DNA of 64,000 bases from Sycobia sp. Sy_11 (GCA_018907035.1 JACCIC010000096.1:1427501-1491500); one strand, 5' to 3'. Counted from the stretch's first letter, positions 22,603-36,469 are shown. Notes: generated by a model not told the origin, from the sequence alone. Translations and numbers: made by a program.

Positions 22603-25440
22603 AAAGGTCTTTAATTAAAAAAGCAAGAAAAAAAATAAGAAAAAAATAATTACCATGACAAATGTAGTGTTAGAATATATTTTTGAAGCGAATAATATTT
22701 CACTCAAAAGATTATAGATTGCTACAATAAATATTTAGAATTTTTTATTTGTAAATAGTAGAGTAAATTAGTTTCAAAATTTACTTTTATTGAAAATTCT
22801 GACAAATAAAGAATTCTGTAGGTAACAAAATACATATTTTGTCGCATTCCTGCATAATAGAATCATAACATATATTTCACTTCTAGAGAATTTATTAGGC
22901 ATGTTTTATTCTTATAGTTAAACACTTGTATTTATGGTGTATAATATAATTTTGTTAATATAGATCAAGCCAAAATCTAGTAAAAAATCCAATTGATGAA
23001 GAAACGTTACAGAAAGCATAGTAGGAAATAATTTTTCTGAAGATTTAAATGATACGATGAGTCTAAAAAGTGATGTGAGATCAGAAAGCAGTGTACGTTT
23101 TCGTACGTATTTTAAGATGTTACGATTCAATGGATGATAAAAATTTTGATCTTTTATTGTGGGATTTCAACATTATTTGAGATAAATTTTTAAAGTTGTT
23201 ACAAAACGTCATATAAAATTTTTAATATACAATCACTAGAAAACAATTTATTCGTGAATATAAGTGTGTTATATACAATTATTACGTTGTGAGACGTTTT
23301 ATATATTAAATAATAAGACAGAAAGCTGAACGGCAAAGAAAATATCCAATGTATGAGGAACTGTGCACACAATTTTCAATGCACAAAATCCTAGTGCTCG
23401 GGATGCGCGCCCTCGCTCTTGAAGTACACGTTGATGTATGCTACACAGAGCATAGGAGTTTGATTATAAAACCGTCCCATAAATTATAATTCGGCGACCA
23501 CATGTGCCTTGAAGCATTGGTTTTGATTCTCACTGTGGGAACGTGAGAATTAAAACTAACGAATGAACAAAATTGCGTAATATTAAATTGAGGATAATAT
23601 TATATTTAAGACCCCCAATATTTAAGTAATTATACATAATATTCGAAAAATCTTTATTACCTCATATAATAATTAGATATAACAATACTTATAGCTTTCT
23701 TACTATATAAGTCTTAATAATACTTGATAATGTTGTTGGTATTATTAATATTCTATAACGATGCAGCACGATCTCCCAAGAATGAACTGAGATGATTTTC
23801 TAGCTTAGGTCTCCGGGTAGTTAGAGCCGTCCCCTTTCTTCACGGCTTCAGGTGCAAAGTTGCATTCAAAACTTAGGATTTTGAAGACAACACTTCGTTC
23901 TCGACCGTCGATCTGTCCTTTATGCTCTTCGCGCGTTATGTTCTTTTCGTTTCATTCTTGGTAGTTGTAGTTTACCTTATACTTATTGTTATCTCATGTT
24001 GCGTATTGCGCATTCATTAGTGATATCCTTTAGTTTTCCGATAGATTTATATGAAATCACCTGTCGGGGATGTTGCAATAATAAAACGATCTCCCGCATA
24101 ATCATTGTGTGAGGTGGTATTTTGCACCGTCACGTGTATCTACTCGTATAGACAGTGTATTGTAATTTTAAGTCGTGTCTTGCGTATATTGTAGGTTTCG
24201 TAGACATTATTTAAGTTTAAAGTAGTTTATTAACGTGTCTGTGTTGCGAACTTATTTTGATGCATCAGCGGGGCAAGGACCTTGCCTTGTAGATATATTG
24301 CTACGAGCAAGTCTCCGAGGGTATTCCCAGCGGCACTTATGCCCGGTGTTGCTGTTCGTCGCGAGGGCTGAATCCGTTATCGAGACATCGAGGCCACGAC
24401 GCGAAGCAGAAGGTAACGCGGAACATCCTTCCCCATCTACCTTACCAGCTCAACGAGCGTTTCCGTGTTCGCTATGCGGCTAAACGTATATGGCGAAGGA
24501 GTACTCCATCATTGCGTAAGAATTAGTTTGTAAGAGCGCTCGTATTTGTATTTAGGGTATACCCACGTGTTTTTCGTTATTGATTTCATAATTGCTTAAA
24601 TATCTGGGTTTTTCCTCCTTTTGTAAATACGAAGTTTTTTATTCCCAGAATTTAAAGTAAGGCATAATTTTATTAAACCATTATTTGTTATTTATTTGCA
24701 CTCCAGCACATAATTCCTCTTCCACATCACTAATTATTATTATTATTATTATGGCTATTATTATTATTGTTCTCATTATTATTATTATTATTAATATCAT
24801 TATTATTATTGCTATTATTATTCTTCTTATGCTTATTATTTTATAAATAAATCAACACATACTTAAAATGTTTTGCGAGGCTGGTACAAATGTCTGCCAC
24901 CTTTTCCTCAAATATATCCATCCTCCTAATGTTTACTTTAGTAGACTCCTTATGTTTACTTTAGAGTTATTGGATTAATTAAGCAATGGTTTGTACTTGT
25001 CTCGCAATACATTTTGAGCATCTGTGCGGATAAGTATTGTTTTTTTTTAAACAAATAAAAAAACTTTTGATATGTATATCAATTCAAAATGTTGTCAAAA
25101 GTAAATTTGCTTGATTTTAACAATAAATTATGAAGCGAAAGATGAATTGTGACTTGATCAGAGAGAAAAAGAAAGGGTTAGAGAGAGAGAGAGAGAGAAG
25201 ATAAACAGTTGATATGGTATAATTTTTTCATGTGACAGCTGTATCAATTACATGCCATATGAAGAAGAAAAATTGATTAGATAAGTAGTTCTTTAGTTTT
25301 AATTAAAAACAATAATTTCCACTTATATTAATAAAACTTTACTTCGTTAAAAATTGCTTTTTAATATTTTAGATTTATCATTAATGCTGTGAAAAATCAC
25401 AAAACATTTTGCGAACCTCAAATATGAGTGATTGGAGTGA
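22603..25440. other. gene-free stretch with two unexplained ORF-like pieces
   Basis: Mostly AT-rich. A broken open frame at about 22970-23130 and a GC-rich 83-codon open frame at 24235-24483 are described among the findings; neither could be assigned. A TTA/ATT-rich tract lies at 24731-24850, and a (GA)n tract at about 25178-25200. Confidence 0.5.
24731..24850. repeat. (ATT)n low-complexity tract
   Basis: Interrupted TTA/ATT trinucleotide repeat. Confidence 0.9.
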
Positions 25441-25641
25441 TCATAATAATAATAGTATAGAAGATAATAATAATAAGATAATAATTATTATCATAATAAT
25501 AATAATAACTTCTATATCTAATATAGAAGCTCTGAATATAATATTATAGTTCTAGAAAAGGTGATTCGTTAATAATATTGAAGTGCAATCAAGACCAGAA
25601 AGTTGGTTTAGAAATATGTTTTGATTTTTTATAAATACCTA

Positions 25642-25720
25642 GTAATGGAATGAATATTTTAATAAATTCATAGCATTAATCGATTGTACTATGAATTTAT
25701 TAAAATATTCATTCTGTTAC
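25642..25720. repeat. inverted repeat with 32-base arms
   Basis: Arms 25642-25673 and 25689-25720 are complementary. The inner 25 bases of each arm (AATGAATATTTTAATAAATT then CATAG) match perfectly, with a 15-base loop. A small foldback element or a cruciform-prone sequence. Confidence 0.8.
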
Positions 25721-26372
25721 TATTAGTTTTGGGACTGTTTTTTAAACTATTTTTAATAATGAATTGTACATAATAATTTAAGCGATAGTGAGTTATTGAC
25801 TATTTCTATTTATTCATTTTTTGTATCCAAACTTATATAATATTCTAATTTTAAATAGAAACAGATCAGTTAGATACAACATGAATATTATGAAAGAATA
25901 AAATGTTCATATCTATGACTAACTGTATATGTAATAAATAATTAGAAATTTATTATTTTGATATTGTATATTAGGCTGACGAATTGATTCGTGCTTCCTT
26001 GAAAAATCATAATTTTCAAATTTAGCGAAGCTGAATTAACCTCCTGCCTCTCTCTGCCTTGCAACTTCTTTATACGTGACTGCAGGGATACCTCTAATGC
26101 GATAATTCAACGTGTTCTGCCTTTCGCATTCTCGCTTTTTGCCATTCGTCCTTCCTAACTTTTCTACCTGCATACCGGTATCACCGAGGTATCACAACTT
26201 GTTCTCTTTATAAAGCCAGTCGCTATGTCGAAAGTTTCATTTTCTTCACTTCGCACGGCAGTGTTGGCATATCAACTGAGCTTCCGGGCGGGTCCCGTTG
26301 AACTCTTCATAAACTCGAAATTTGCGGACAACTTTTTTTCATGTGCATTCCACCACTTTTGCGATTCTCCCG

Positions 26373-26418
<46 letters not shown>

Positions 26419-29349
26419 CTTTTCCTCCCTTCCCCCCTTTTTACACCCTCTCTCGGTATCCTGTGTTGTAGCATACAATCTTGGATTTAAATTTTTATGT
26501 CGAGCGTGATGAACGCTTTCATGTTTTTCCTCTACCAGGACTGCTGCATATCTTTTCGCCTAAAGTTTTTGTTACACGAGACTGAAAAGAACTTTTTGCA
26601 CAGCATGTGTAAAAAGGAAATGTTTTTAATATTACTAAAATGTTTTTTACCCTTTTCCGCTAAAAACATTTGCTTTAAATGAACTGCAGAATGCTTCATA
26701 AAGATTTCGTGAAACAGATTTTGAAATAAATTTTGAATTTTCAGTTCAATTCAAATTTATTTTCAATTCAGTTCAAAAATAATTGAATGAAATTGTTGCA
26801 ATAAATAAATAGAAATAAAGCCGTAGTGCTGTAAAAAAATAAAAACTGCTTTTAGCATTAGAAAACTCACTAATTCGTGGTAGAAAGATCTTCAATAATC
26901 AACAAAATATCATGAAAATTTTATTTTCTTTATTACTAAAAGTACTTCTTATGTAATTATAATTATTATTATATGTATATCATTATATTTATATTTATAT
27001 CAATATATTTATATAATAATAATAATTATAATTATTATTATATTTATATAATTATATTTATATTTATATTTCTTAATTTAAATTGTAGTTTAGAAAGTTA
27101 TTCGCTTTCTTTTTAATAAAAAGTCAACATTTTAAATATTATAAAAAATAAATTACACTTTTATTTTTGCTGTTACTATCTACATCGTAGAGAATATATT
27201 CTACTTTCTCCAAACATATTTTAATGTTTCTTACTTCTGTCGAGTGATTAACCAAACAACATTTCCCTACGTGACCCTTATCATTTGTTGATAAAAAATT
27301 ACAGGCTTATGAATCAAGAAGAAAGCTGACATAAAAATGAAAAGTAAGATTCTTTAAAATATTGTAATATCATACAAAATACAAACATTGTAGTATACTA
27401 GATTCTTCTAATTACCTTCAATAATCCTACATATATATATATATTGAGAATGTCCTTTAAGAATAAATAATTATCAAGGCCAATTCATTAAATGAATCAA
27501 AATGACTAATAGTAACTTAAATGGATTGAAATGAACTCTAATATTTTGATTAATAAAAATGATTGATGATTTCCAATTCTTCTTAATTTCAGAGTCAAAA
27601 ATAGCGTCTGTTTTTTAAAAAAATAGGTTGATTTTTTATGATCTTTAAATTGAGGCACAATATTTAAAGTTATTTAATACTTTTGGAATTTTTAGAATTC
27701 CTAGGAAATTATATAAAACTGAAATCCCAAACAGAAATCATAATAAACAGAACATTGGTAAAAGTTTGTAGTTTGCAGTTTCATTGGTCAAATTTGAGAT
27801 AAGTAAAGATGAAATGAGATGAAGTGAAATTCGATATGATTGAATTTTGAAACGAAATGAAATTTGGATGCAATAACATTTAGAACAATGTTAGTCTTAA
27901 AAATTAAGATCAAAAGTTTAAGATTTTACAATACTTTAGCCAAGAATTGAAAAATCTTCTTTTTAATAGTTGTTTTCCTTAGTTAAAGATTAAAAACTTA
28001 TTTAAAAGTCTAATAGCATTATCGAAATTAGGAAGCTTTTCATTAAATAATTAAGAAGATTCTAATTAATTTGAAAATCTTTAATTGAAAACTATTGGAA
28101 TTCACTGAAAATGGTTTTTTTATCGAAATTACAAAATTAATTTAAACTTAAAAATATTCAAAATAATTTAACCATTCGTAACTGGTTATTTTGTATTTTG
28201 TAATTCTAATATTTATTTTCAATGACTCAAATAATTAGAAAATATATGCATTTCTTAAAAACGCAGTCTTATGAAAATAAATGATTTCGGAATTCTTGCA
28301 GTCTGGGAAATCTTTGCGGGTTGGGAGAGGAGTTAATGAACTTTTCAACTATTTAAAACAGAAACATGAAAAAGGATTTTTCAATTTTTTAAAATTCCTT
28401 TGAGGATAAGAACTTTGCTAAAACAATGCTTCCTCAATGAAATAAAGCAAAAATATCTGCATTTTTTAAAAATACTCTTCACTTTACATTTTCTAGTTCT
28501 TGCCCCTTCCCGTACGCGGATAGTTCTCGTGCGCTTTTGCTCTCGAATGTTTTTCTCTTAAATTCCTGCAAATCTAGAAGAATGCACACGATAGGGTTCA
28601 AGGATACTCATACGGAATCGCAAGTTTTGCAGTGCCAAGCATATATATATATATATATAGATGAAGAGAAGGGGATGGGACGGAGTGGGTGGTGAGATGC
28701 GCGGCCCCGCGGTGAAAAGCTCGAGTGAGAACAATGCCGCAATATATATGTGTATATGAGCGTATGGGCGCGCTTTAAATTCGCGCTCGCTGCGTTTCTG
28801 GAGAGATATTTCGAGCCCCCCCCCCTACCCCGAAAGATATTCGAAATTGCTGAAGGATATGTATGCCTCGTTAACGAGTCGCCAAAATCAATACGTGGAC
28901 GTAAAGTAAAAATAATTCTCCGTTGTGTGCGCACGTGCGCGCGTACGCTCTATGAGAATTGTGATCAACGTTCAATAATAAAGGCTGTATATTGAGAAGA
29001 TGGAGATTTCTTTCAATCTCTTTTTTTTTAATTCCACTTAAAAGAACTTTTAACGTTTTTTTTACAACGTTTTACTATATATACATACGTATTGCGTGCT
29101 CAACGGTAGAGAATGAAAATCACGGGACACGCGCGATGTTGCAAAATTTGTTCTAGATTCTTTTCTCTCGAATATCTTTTATTCGTTTCGTTCATTTTAA
29201 TGCGAAAGCTCTCGTTTTATTTTTTTAGTTGCATTAAGTTAACACGTTGATATTCTATAAAATTATATACCCGTTTAGCTTCGGACAATTTTTTTTTCTG
29301 CTCACATATGCAAAAGAAAATGGATGGCGATCCATTCTACTCCTGTATT

Positions 29350-29415
<66 letters not shown>

Positions 29416-31117
29416 ACTATCTCTTTCTCGCTCTCTCCCTCTCTCTCTCGCTGCTTGGTCTTTATCAGAAAGATGAAGACTAAGTATGTGCTATCCTACA
29501 AGGCAAATATTTCTGCAAAAGTGATCGAGCCTATATTATGTCTTATTTTGCGAATTTAATGTAATGTATGAATTGATTCATTTTTTACGCTGAATGAACG
29601 CGCCATTATTCAGCTTGTGAAATAATCTCTCAACTGAAATAGTTTCCATTTACAGCTATTTAATTAGTTTGTTCAAGATGCATCTAACAGTCTGTCATAT
29701 CTGACTATATCGTAATGATTATATTTCGTAAAATAAAGGTTAAGGTTCAAAGTAAATCTTTTTATCTATTAGTCTGATATTTTATCTTTGTTAAATTACT
29801 AAAAGTTAGAAAATTAGAAAAAGGTATTGTACTTTTTTTTATTGGAAATAAATAAATATCATTTCTTTTGTCAAATGATATTTGTATGATTATTATACGA
29901 AAAATATTATTATACTATATGATTACAAAAAGTTATTTTTAACAGGAATGTTTTATTTTCTGTATCCACAAAGCAAAGTATAGCTAAAGCTCACGTATAG
30001 AATTATAAATTTGAATACCGATGTGGTCATAAAAGAGAAATGATTTTGGAAGATACCAAATTAGAAGCATTATACTTTTCGAAGACTGGTTCGAAACATA
30101 ATAGCAATTTGACAAAAGAATTGTATCTGATTAAGAAAAATATTTCAAAGCGCCTCAAAAGCATTGAAATGATTCAAGATCAATGAAATTCTTCCCTATT
30201 AACCAAAAATTTAGAATAATGATATTTTAACTAGTTTAGTTAAAAAATCATCCCAATATTACTATTGGGATGAATTATGACAACCTCAAGTGTAGAAAAG
30301 CATGACGCATCCTCATCTTCTGACATGATAATTGTTGTCTCTACATTGCTAGAACGGGCAAACTATATTTAAAAACGCTGAAATGGGATATCGTACTCTA
30401 TCTGCTGTATTCTCCTATAACATTATTTATCTGGTTACCACTTGATTCAATCAATGGAACATCGCTTCGTTAACGAGCACTCTTGTTTTTATGAAAAAGA
30501 TAAAAAATTAATTAATTCTTGGATCAACTTAAAATACTAAAAATTTTTTTATCGTGAAACTAATAGTATACCGTCAGAATGATAAATAAAAACAGTAGCC
30601 GTCGACAGTCACTATTTTAAACAATAAATATCAAATTATTATATTTTTTAAAAATTATTAATGCTCTAGAGTATTTAAGTTTTAACAAAATATTCTTTAT
30701 TAACGTCGTCCAAAATCTGAATTATGTATGTAGTTAATTAACAATTGTATCCTTAAATACTAATTAATTTAAATTTATACGGTCACATCTAACAGCTAAT
30801 ACCTAGAGTACTAGTTGTCTTCAAACTTAAAATGCATGATAATTATATAATGAATTTAAAGTTATAATTCTTGGATAAATAATATGTAAAAGAATAGGTC
30901 AGTATTGAAAGAACGATATGTTATTCAATCAGGAAAAAATTAGTATTTAGGGGATATAAAAAACCGAATCTATAAACGGTAAGAAAAGCAATTCGCATAT
31001 TAAAAGACATCACAAAGAATAAATATCAATATTCTATCTCATTTGGCTTGGACAGCAATTTCAAATAATTCCTATATTGCCCAATTTATTACATTGATGA
31101 ATAATATATACCATTAT
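25721..31117. other. gene-free intergenic DNA
   Basis: AT-rich with pyrimidine tracts at 26377-26403 and 29350-29413, and a GC-richer block at 28600-28960. No exon, RNA gene or transposon protein was recognised. Open frames here are products of CT repeats or have no family resemblance. Confidence 0.55.
29350..29413. repeat. (CT)n microsatellite
   Basis: About 31 uninterrupted CT units followed by an imperfect CT-rich tail to 29455. Confidence 0.96.
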
Positions 31118-31736
31118 TTGCGTTACTATATTTTAAATGATATATAATTCTTTAAGTTTTCTTTTTTTGATGTGAAGCGTACGAAAAAATATTGAAAAAC
31201 ACTCAAGGTCGTCTTGATCTTGAAAACCACATTTTAAAGTCACTGAATTGATTGAAATGAAAATTTTTAAGGTTAAACTTGTTTCAATTTTTTTTTTATT
31301 CTTTTTGTCTCATGCAGCATAAGTAAACATACTTTTAAATATCAAAAAATACTAGAACTGTGCTCTAAAAATGAAAAACTGCATCCTGACATATGGCGTA
31401 CAAATAAAGAAATGCATTTCATAATAAGGAATCTCTTTAATTATTCATAGAATAAACCAGACTTGAGGTGAGCATCTGTGCGATTTGAAAAATCCATGCA
31501 GAGTCTTTTTTCATTGGTAATAACTCAGATATGTACAGATAATTGTAGGATTTCCTAGTTTTATGTTGCGAAAAGCAGAGGATTATCAAATTGTAGCAGT
31601 ATCAACGTTATTTTCTTAAAATGCTCTCTAAAGTCAATTAAACATACGCAAAATGCAGCAAACTATTGTTATTTACTAGTCAAATCTTCGCCATTCTAAT
31701 GAATATAGCGTTCTTTATTTTCTAAATAAATTTCTT
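31118..31736 (+). repeat. direct repeat A, upstream copy (619 bp)
   Basis: Nearly identical to 32211-32827. By eye the only differences are one base less in each of two homopolymer runs (a T5 at about 31264 and a T10 at about 31289). Runs from TTGCGTTACTATATTTTAAA to AAATAAATTTCTT. No protein was recognised. It is followed by 11 bases and then segment B. Confidence 0.92.
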
Positions 31737-31747
31737 TTATTATAAAA

Positions 31748-32207
31748 AATTATAAAAACTGTTTATAAATGATATGTAAGTACACACGAGATATTGAATA
31801 ATGCTTAACGAAATCATCAGTTGGTGATTTGAAATCTTATTTTATAAGATATAATTTGAAATTTTGAATTACACTCAATGAATTAATTTAATTGGGTTTG
31901 AATTGAAATTAATTAATTATTGAAGTCAGGATCGCGAGCAAACCTTCGTTAAAGGCCACAAACTGTATACAACTAAGGTATACGTTTGATCCGTACCATG
32001 ACGGGTAAAATCGAAGATTTTCCTGAAAACTGACTTTTATATGATTTACAACTAAGGTAATCAAATATTAGTCGGAGGAAAATCTTGAGATTTTACGAAA
32101 GAGGTTTGGACGGTGTCAGATTGCGCGAAGTGTTTAGGCTGCGATCGACGAATGGGGCTTATCGCCCGAAATTTGACCCGCGATAAGAAGAAAGTCTATA
32201 AAGGGCG
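31748..32207 (+). repeat. segment B, 460-bp copy of 36470-36929
   Basis: Base-for-base identical by eye to 36470-36929, same orientation, same length. It begins AATTATAAAAACTG and stops in the middle of the source unit, just after TCTATAAAGGGCG, where TAG joins it to repeat A'. The content looks like an LTR or promoter end because of the TATAAA near its 3' limit. Confidence 0.92.
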
Positions 32208-32210
32208 TAG

Positions 32211-32827
32211 TTGCGTTACTATATTTTAAATGATATATAATTCTTTAAGTTTTCTTTTTTTGATGTGAAGCGTACGAAAAAATATTGAAAAACACTCAAG
32301 GTCGTCTTGATCTTGAAAACCACATTTTAAAGTCACTGAATTGATTGAAATGAAAATTTTAAGGTTAAACTTGTTTCAATTTTTTTTTATTCTTTTTGTC
32401 TCATGCAGCATAAGTAAACATACTTTTAAATATCAAAAAATACTAGAACTGTGCTCTAAAAATGAAAAACTGCATCCTGACATATGGCGTACAAATAAAG
32501 AAATGCATTTCATAATAAGGAATCTCTTTAATTATTCATAGAATAAACCAGACTTGAGGTGAGCATCTGTGCGATTTGAAAAATCCATGCAGAGTCTTTT
32601 TTCATTGGTAATAACTCAGATATGTACAGATAATTGTAGGATTTCCTAGTTTTATGTTGCGAAAAGCAGAGGATTATCAAATTGTAGCAGTATCAACGTT
32701 ATTTTCTTAAAATGCTCTCTAAAGTCAATTAAACATACGCAAAATGCAGCAAACTATTGTTATTTACTAGTCAAATCTTCGCCATTCTAATGAATATAGC
32801 GTTCTTTATTTTCTAAATAAATTTCTT
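32211..32827 (+). repeat. direct repeat A', downstream copy (617 bp)
   Basis: Second copy of 31118-31736. Its right flank (CTGAAAAATTCG) is unlike the right flank of the first copy, which defines the duplication limit. Confidence 0.92.
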
Positions 32828-33311
32828 CTGAAAAATTCGAAAAATTCTTATATAATAACGATGTTTCTTCTCTTCTTCCTGTCTCTTATCTTAAGCTTAA
32901 AATTATTGAAACACTCGTTCCACAAGTTTAATGAATAATCACAGGATCAAATACAGTAGGGCGGGTTGTGATAACAGATGCTCAACAGCGGTGTGCGGTA
33001 TATGTGAAATCCACATAAATGAGAAGCAATTACACGGGTGGAAGTATAACGTTCATTAGTGTAACAGATGTGGAAAGGATATGATGGGGTTGGGGGTAAA
33101 ACATCGAAAGGCCTCGGTCGTTCCGTCGATGATCAAGGACAGATCGGGGTCAATTTGGAGCGGTACCGCGTGCCTGCACGCAAAACTAATTTTATGCAAA
33201 TCGAGGCGGACGCGGGTTCGAACCGCTGTGCACATACATATATAGAGCGCATTATTTGCATCTGCCTCGCTCTAATATACGCGATTATGTATAGTGGCGA
33301 AGTCAGAGGGA

Positions 33312-33367
<56 letters not shown>

Positions 33368-34039
33368 CAGTGGATGGCGATAGATAAAAGCCTTTTTTCG
33401 CTGCAGGCAGAAATGCCGTGTGCCCTGCGGCGACCAGTGAATCCTAGCTCTTCCAATTTACGAAGTTTTCTTCAGAAGTGGCAGAGGATTTTCATTTGGA
33501 AAGAATCTTTCCATTAATTTAAGAATGTACAAGCGGCATAAATTCAAGTTAGAGATTGCTGATAAGTATTTGTGTGATAAAAATCGACATATTAATTGTT
33601 ATTTAATAAACATATAATGTGTCGATTAATAACAGCCAGACCTGAAACATTATGGACGGTACTACTACAAAAAGACTATGATTTTTTTGAAATTTTAATA
33701 TTCAACACATGTGTGAAAATTTCATCATACGTATAATCAAATGTTTGATTACAAGGTTTCAATGATTCAAATGAAGAAAGTTTTTTTAATAAAAAATAAA
33801 AAACTAAATTTTCTATATTAATAGAGCATTACTTTTTGATGAAAAAAATATTGTTAAAGGAAACAATGACTTCATAAATACTATTCATTCACAGACGCAA
33901 ATGATGATCAAGTTACACGAATTTCGCAACTGCTACATTCAAATATACAAAAAGAATCTAGATCTTAATAGTTCTAGTTCTAGAATAATCTAGAACACTC
34001 TTTGGAACTGCTAAGGTAAAATAAAAAAAATTTCTTGTG
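32828..34039. other. intergenic stretch with long (TA)n
   Basis: It contains a (TA)n tract at 33313-33366, flanked by moderately GC-rich DNA. No gene recognised. The part from about 33890 may belong to the mariner remnant. Confidence 0.55.
33313..33366. repeat. (TA)n microsatellite
   Basis: About 27 uninterrupted TA units. Confidence 0.96.
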
Positions 34040-34640
34040 TCTCTATGTAAAAATGGATGAAGTATGAATCGACCACTAAGAAAACTACATATTGAAATTA
34101 TAAAAAATGAACAGTTGTGTAGATAAAAGATGGCAAAAACCGACGAAAGTGATTAAAACTCAAACATCATGTGACAGATGATAGATTCGTGCCCTCCGTA
34201 TTTTGGCATGCACGCAGAATTTTGTTTCTTGATTATATCTTCAGAATGATAAAATTAATAATAGTGAACATTATATAGTATTATTAAATTAAAATATACT
34301 AGATTGAGAAATAAAGAAAGAACAGTCTTAAATGCAAGTGAAGGAAGTACTATTTCACCAGAATAATGCACCATATCACAAATTCACGAAAACGATGATT
34401 GAACAGAATGGATTGCATTTCCTGTATTCTACAAATAATCCCCTCCCCTTCCATCGGTAACAACTAGCTCTTAGCGGATCGCAACAAAATTTTTCATGGA
34501 AAAATGTTTTGGCTGGAATGAAGCAGCGATTTTAGGAGTTAAAACATATTTTGGTGCGATGTAAATAGTTGTACAAAAAAGTTATAGAAAAATTAGAAGC
34601 ATGCTGGACTGAATATGTCACTATTTAATACTTGTATATT
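34040..34640 (+). pseudogene. decayed mariner-family transposase
   Basis: Conceptual pieces in several frames match the order of a mariner DD34D transposase: MDEV*IDH (34053; first catalytic Asp region, Trp changed to stop), SVFWHARRILFLDY (about 34197-34240), VLFHQNNAPYHKF (about 34345-34385) and IEKLEACWTEYVTI (about 34585-34625). The second catalytic Asp, in HQDNAP, reads Asn. The PYSPDLAPSDY block with the third Asp is lost. Stops and frameshifts show that it is dead. Terminal inverted repeats were not found. Confidence 0.8.
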
Positions 34641-36469
34641 TCTACATAAAGTCTATTTTTTTCCAAAGTTTTAGTTTTACTAATTAATAAATTATATAAT
34701 ATCTACAATTTTATTCAATATGATTAATCAATGAAAAATACACGCACTAAAAAACCATATAGAATGAAAAATAATTAGAGCACTCGTATTCTATTTTTGT
34801 TATTGAGAGTTCTGTTAAAAGTACAGCCTTTTAAGTTTATACATTTTGAGATTGCTGCAAAGCCTGTTATTCCACAATTACTGTATATATTTTCAGCTAC
34901 TTTCAATTTAAGATTTAACTACATAAGGCTTCTATATAGGAATACTTTTGAATATTTTAATACGAGCCACTAACTTTTCATTGATTTCAAACATTTAAAC
35001 AACTGTCATTATTTAGACATACAATTAAATTGTTAAGCGTAATAGAATAGACTAACCTTCATCATTATAAAGTCGAAATCAGCGTTTGAAGCGCTGCGCT
35101 GTTTGCGATCGTTGATATTTGCGTCCTCGTTATTTCAGTAAATTGATCGACAAAAATAATAAATTTAGAACTTGGTTTTTAAAAGTAAATAATAATAATT
35201 TGATGTTACACGGACGTACAAATTTAAAAGTCAATATCAAGCCAAACTTAATATAACTGATGATTAGGGATCTTTATAGGCTAAGAGCATATTAACTCCA
35301 TCATGTCTCGCAGAGTGTCTATGTCATATATAAATTATAGCTAATGTTGAACGTCAGTAAGAAAAAATTACTAATTATTATGACATTAGTCAATAAGCAA
35401 CCTCTTAATTGATTCATATACAAAATTTATTTATATGATTAAATCAGTAAAATGAAAAATTTGGATAAATGATCGGATAACTGGGTTTCACGTGGAATAT
35501 TCTGAATAGTTATAGTACAAATCTAAGAAATACTGGTCTAGTGTAGATTTGAAACTATTATGATTTTATCAAATCTGACCATGAATTCTTGTAGATGTTC
35601 TTAAAAACTTACTATAGTCGATTAATTTATTAAATATTTAATGTATAAAAAAAAGAAATATTGTTCCGATATGCCTGTATAATCTTTGCACTTCTGAATC
35701 CGAATTTATAATTTTTTTTTGGTAGAATTCGGAGAAAATTTTTATAACTATTTTCAACAAATTATAGAAAATTTCAAGAAAAACATTTTAAAGTTAAATA
35801 AGTAGATACATCATAGTCACATAGTTCTTGGTTGCAACTGGTTGCAGTCATTCGAATCAGCTCGTTTCTCGGAGTAAATAGTACTCTTATTCAAGCCAGT
35901 AAGTACGCTATCCTTGTACTTCTGTACATTATTGCATACATAATGTTACGAACAGAATCGAAACTAGATGTAAAAATTAGTATTAATCCTTCAGCGTTTA
36001 TAATTTCTAGAATAAAGTTTTATTAATCGATTCCATTCTAGCTATTATTATAATTAGTTCTACCTGAAATGTTTTAATATTGTTTGAATTCAAATTTAAA
36101 ATAAGATATTTTCTTTATAGCCGATAGTCATGTTATAGTTTATGTTATATGTTTATAGTTTAAGAAAGTAGAAGTACAAAGATAAAATTAATTTATGATT
36201 TAGATTTTTGGAATTATTTAATCTGATACATATCAAAATCATGCGTAATAGTTTTTAAGAAATTTTTATAATATCGCGTTGCCATTATATATATACATAG
36301 GTTTAGTATTTCTTTTGTAACTAAATATAGTTATAAATTAGATTGCGAGAAATGTTTACCTTTAAGATGGGAAGTAATATAAATAAAAGATTGATTAATA
36401 TTGTATTTGCGAGAGAATATATGAGTAAGAAATGTTATACGATCTCCTTGGACAAAACGGCGCCGCACG
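34641..36469. other. gene-free intergenic DNA
   Basis: AT-rich, no recognised feature. A short GC-rich patch at 35075-35130 (AGCGTTTGAAGCGCTGCGCTG) includes a small GCGCTGCGC-type palindrome. Confidence 0.5.

Noticed and set aside
24731..24850. CRISPR-like regularly spaced repeat
   Set aside because: Only an interrupted ATT trinucleotide tract in a eukaryotic intergenic region.
31118..32827. A complete LTR retrotransposon with A and A' as LTRs
   Set aside because: A lacks TG...CA ends and a target duplication, the middle is only about 470 bases, and B is a partial copy of unrelated downstream DNA.
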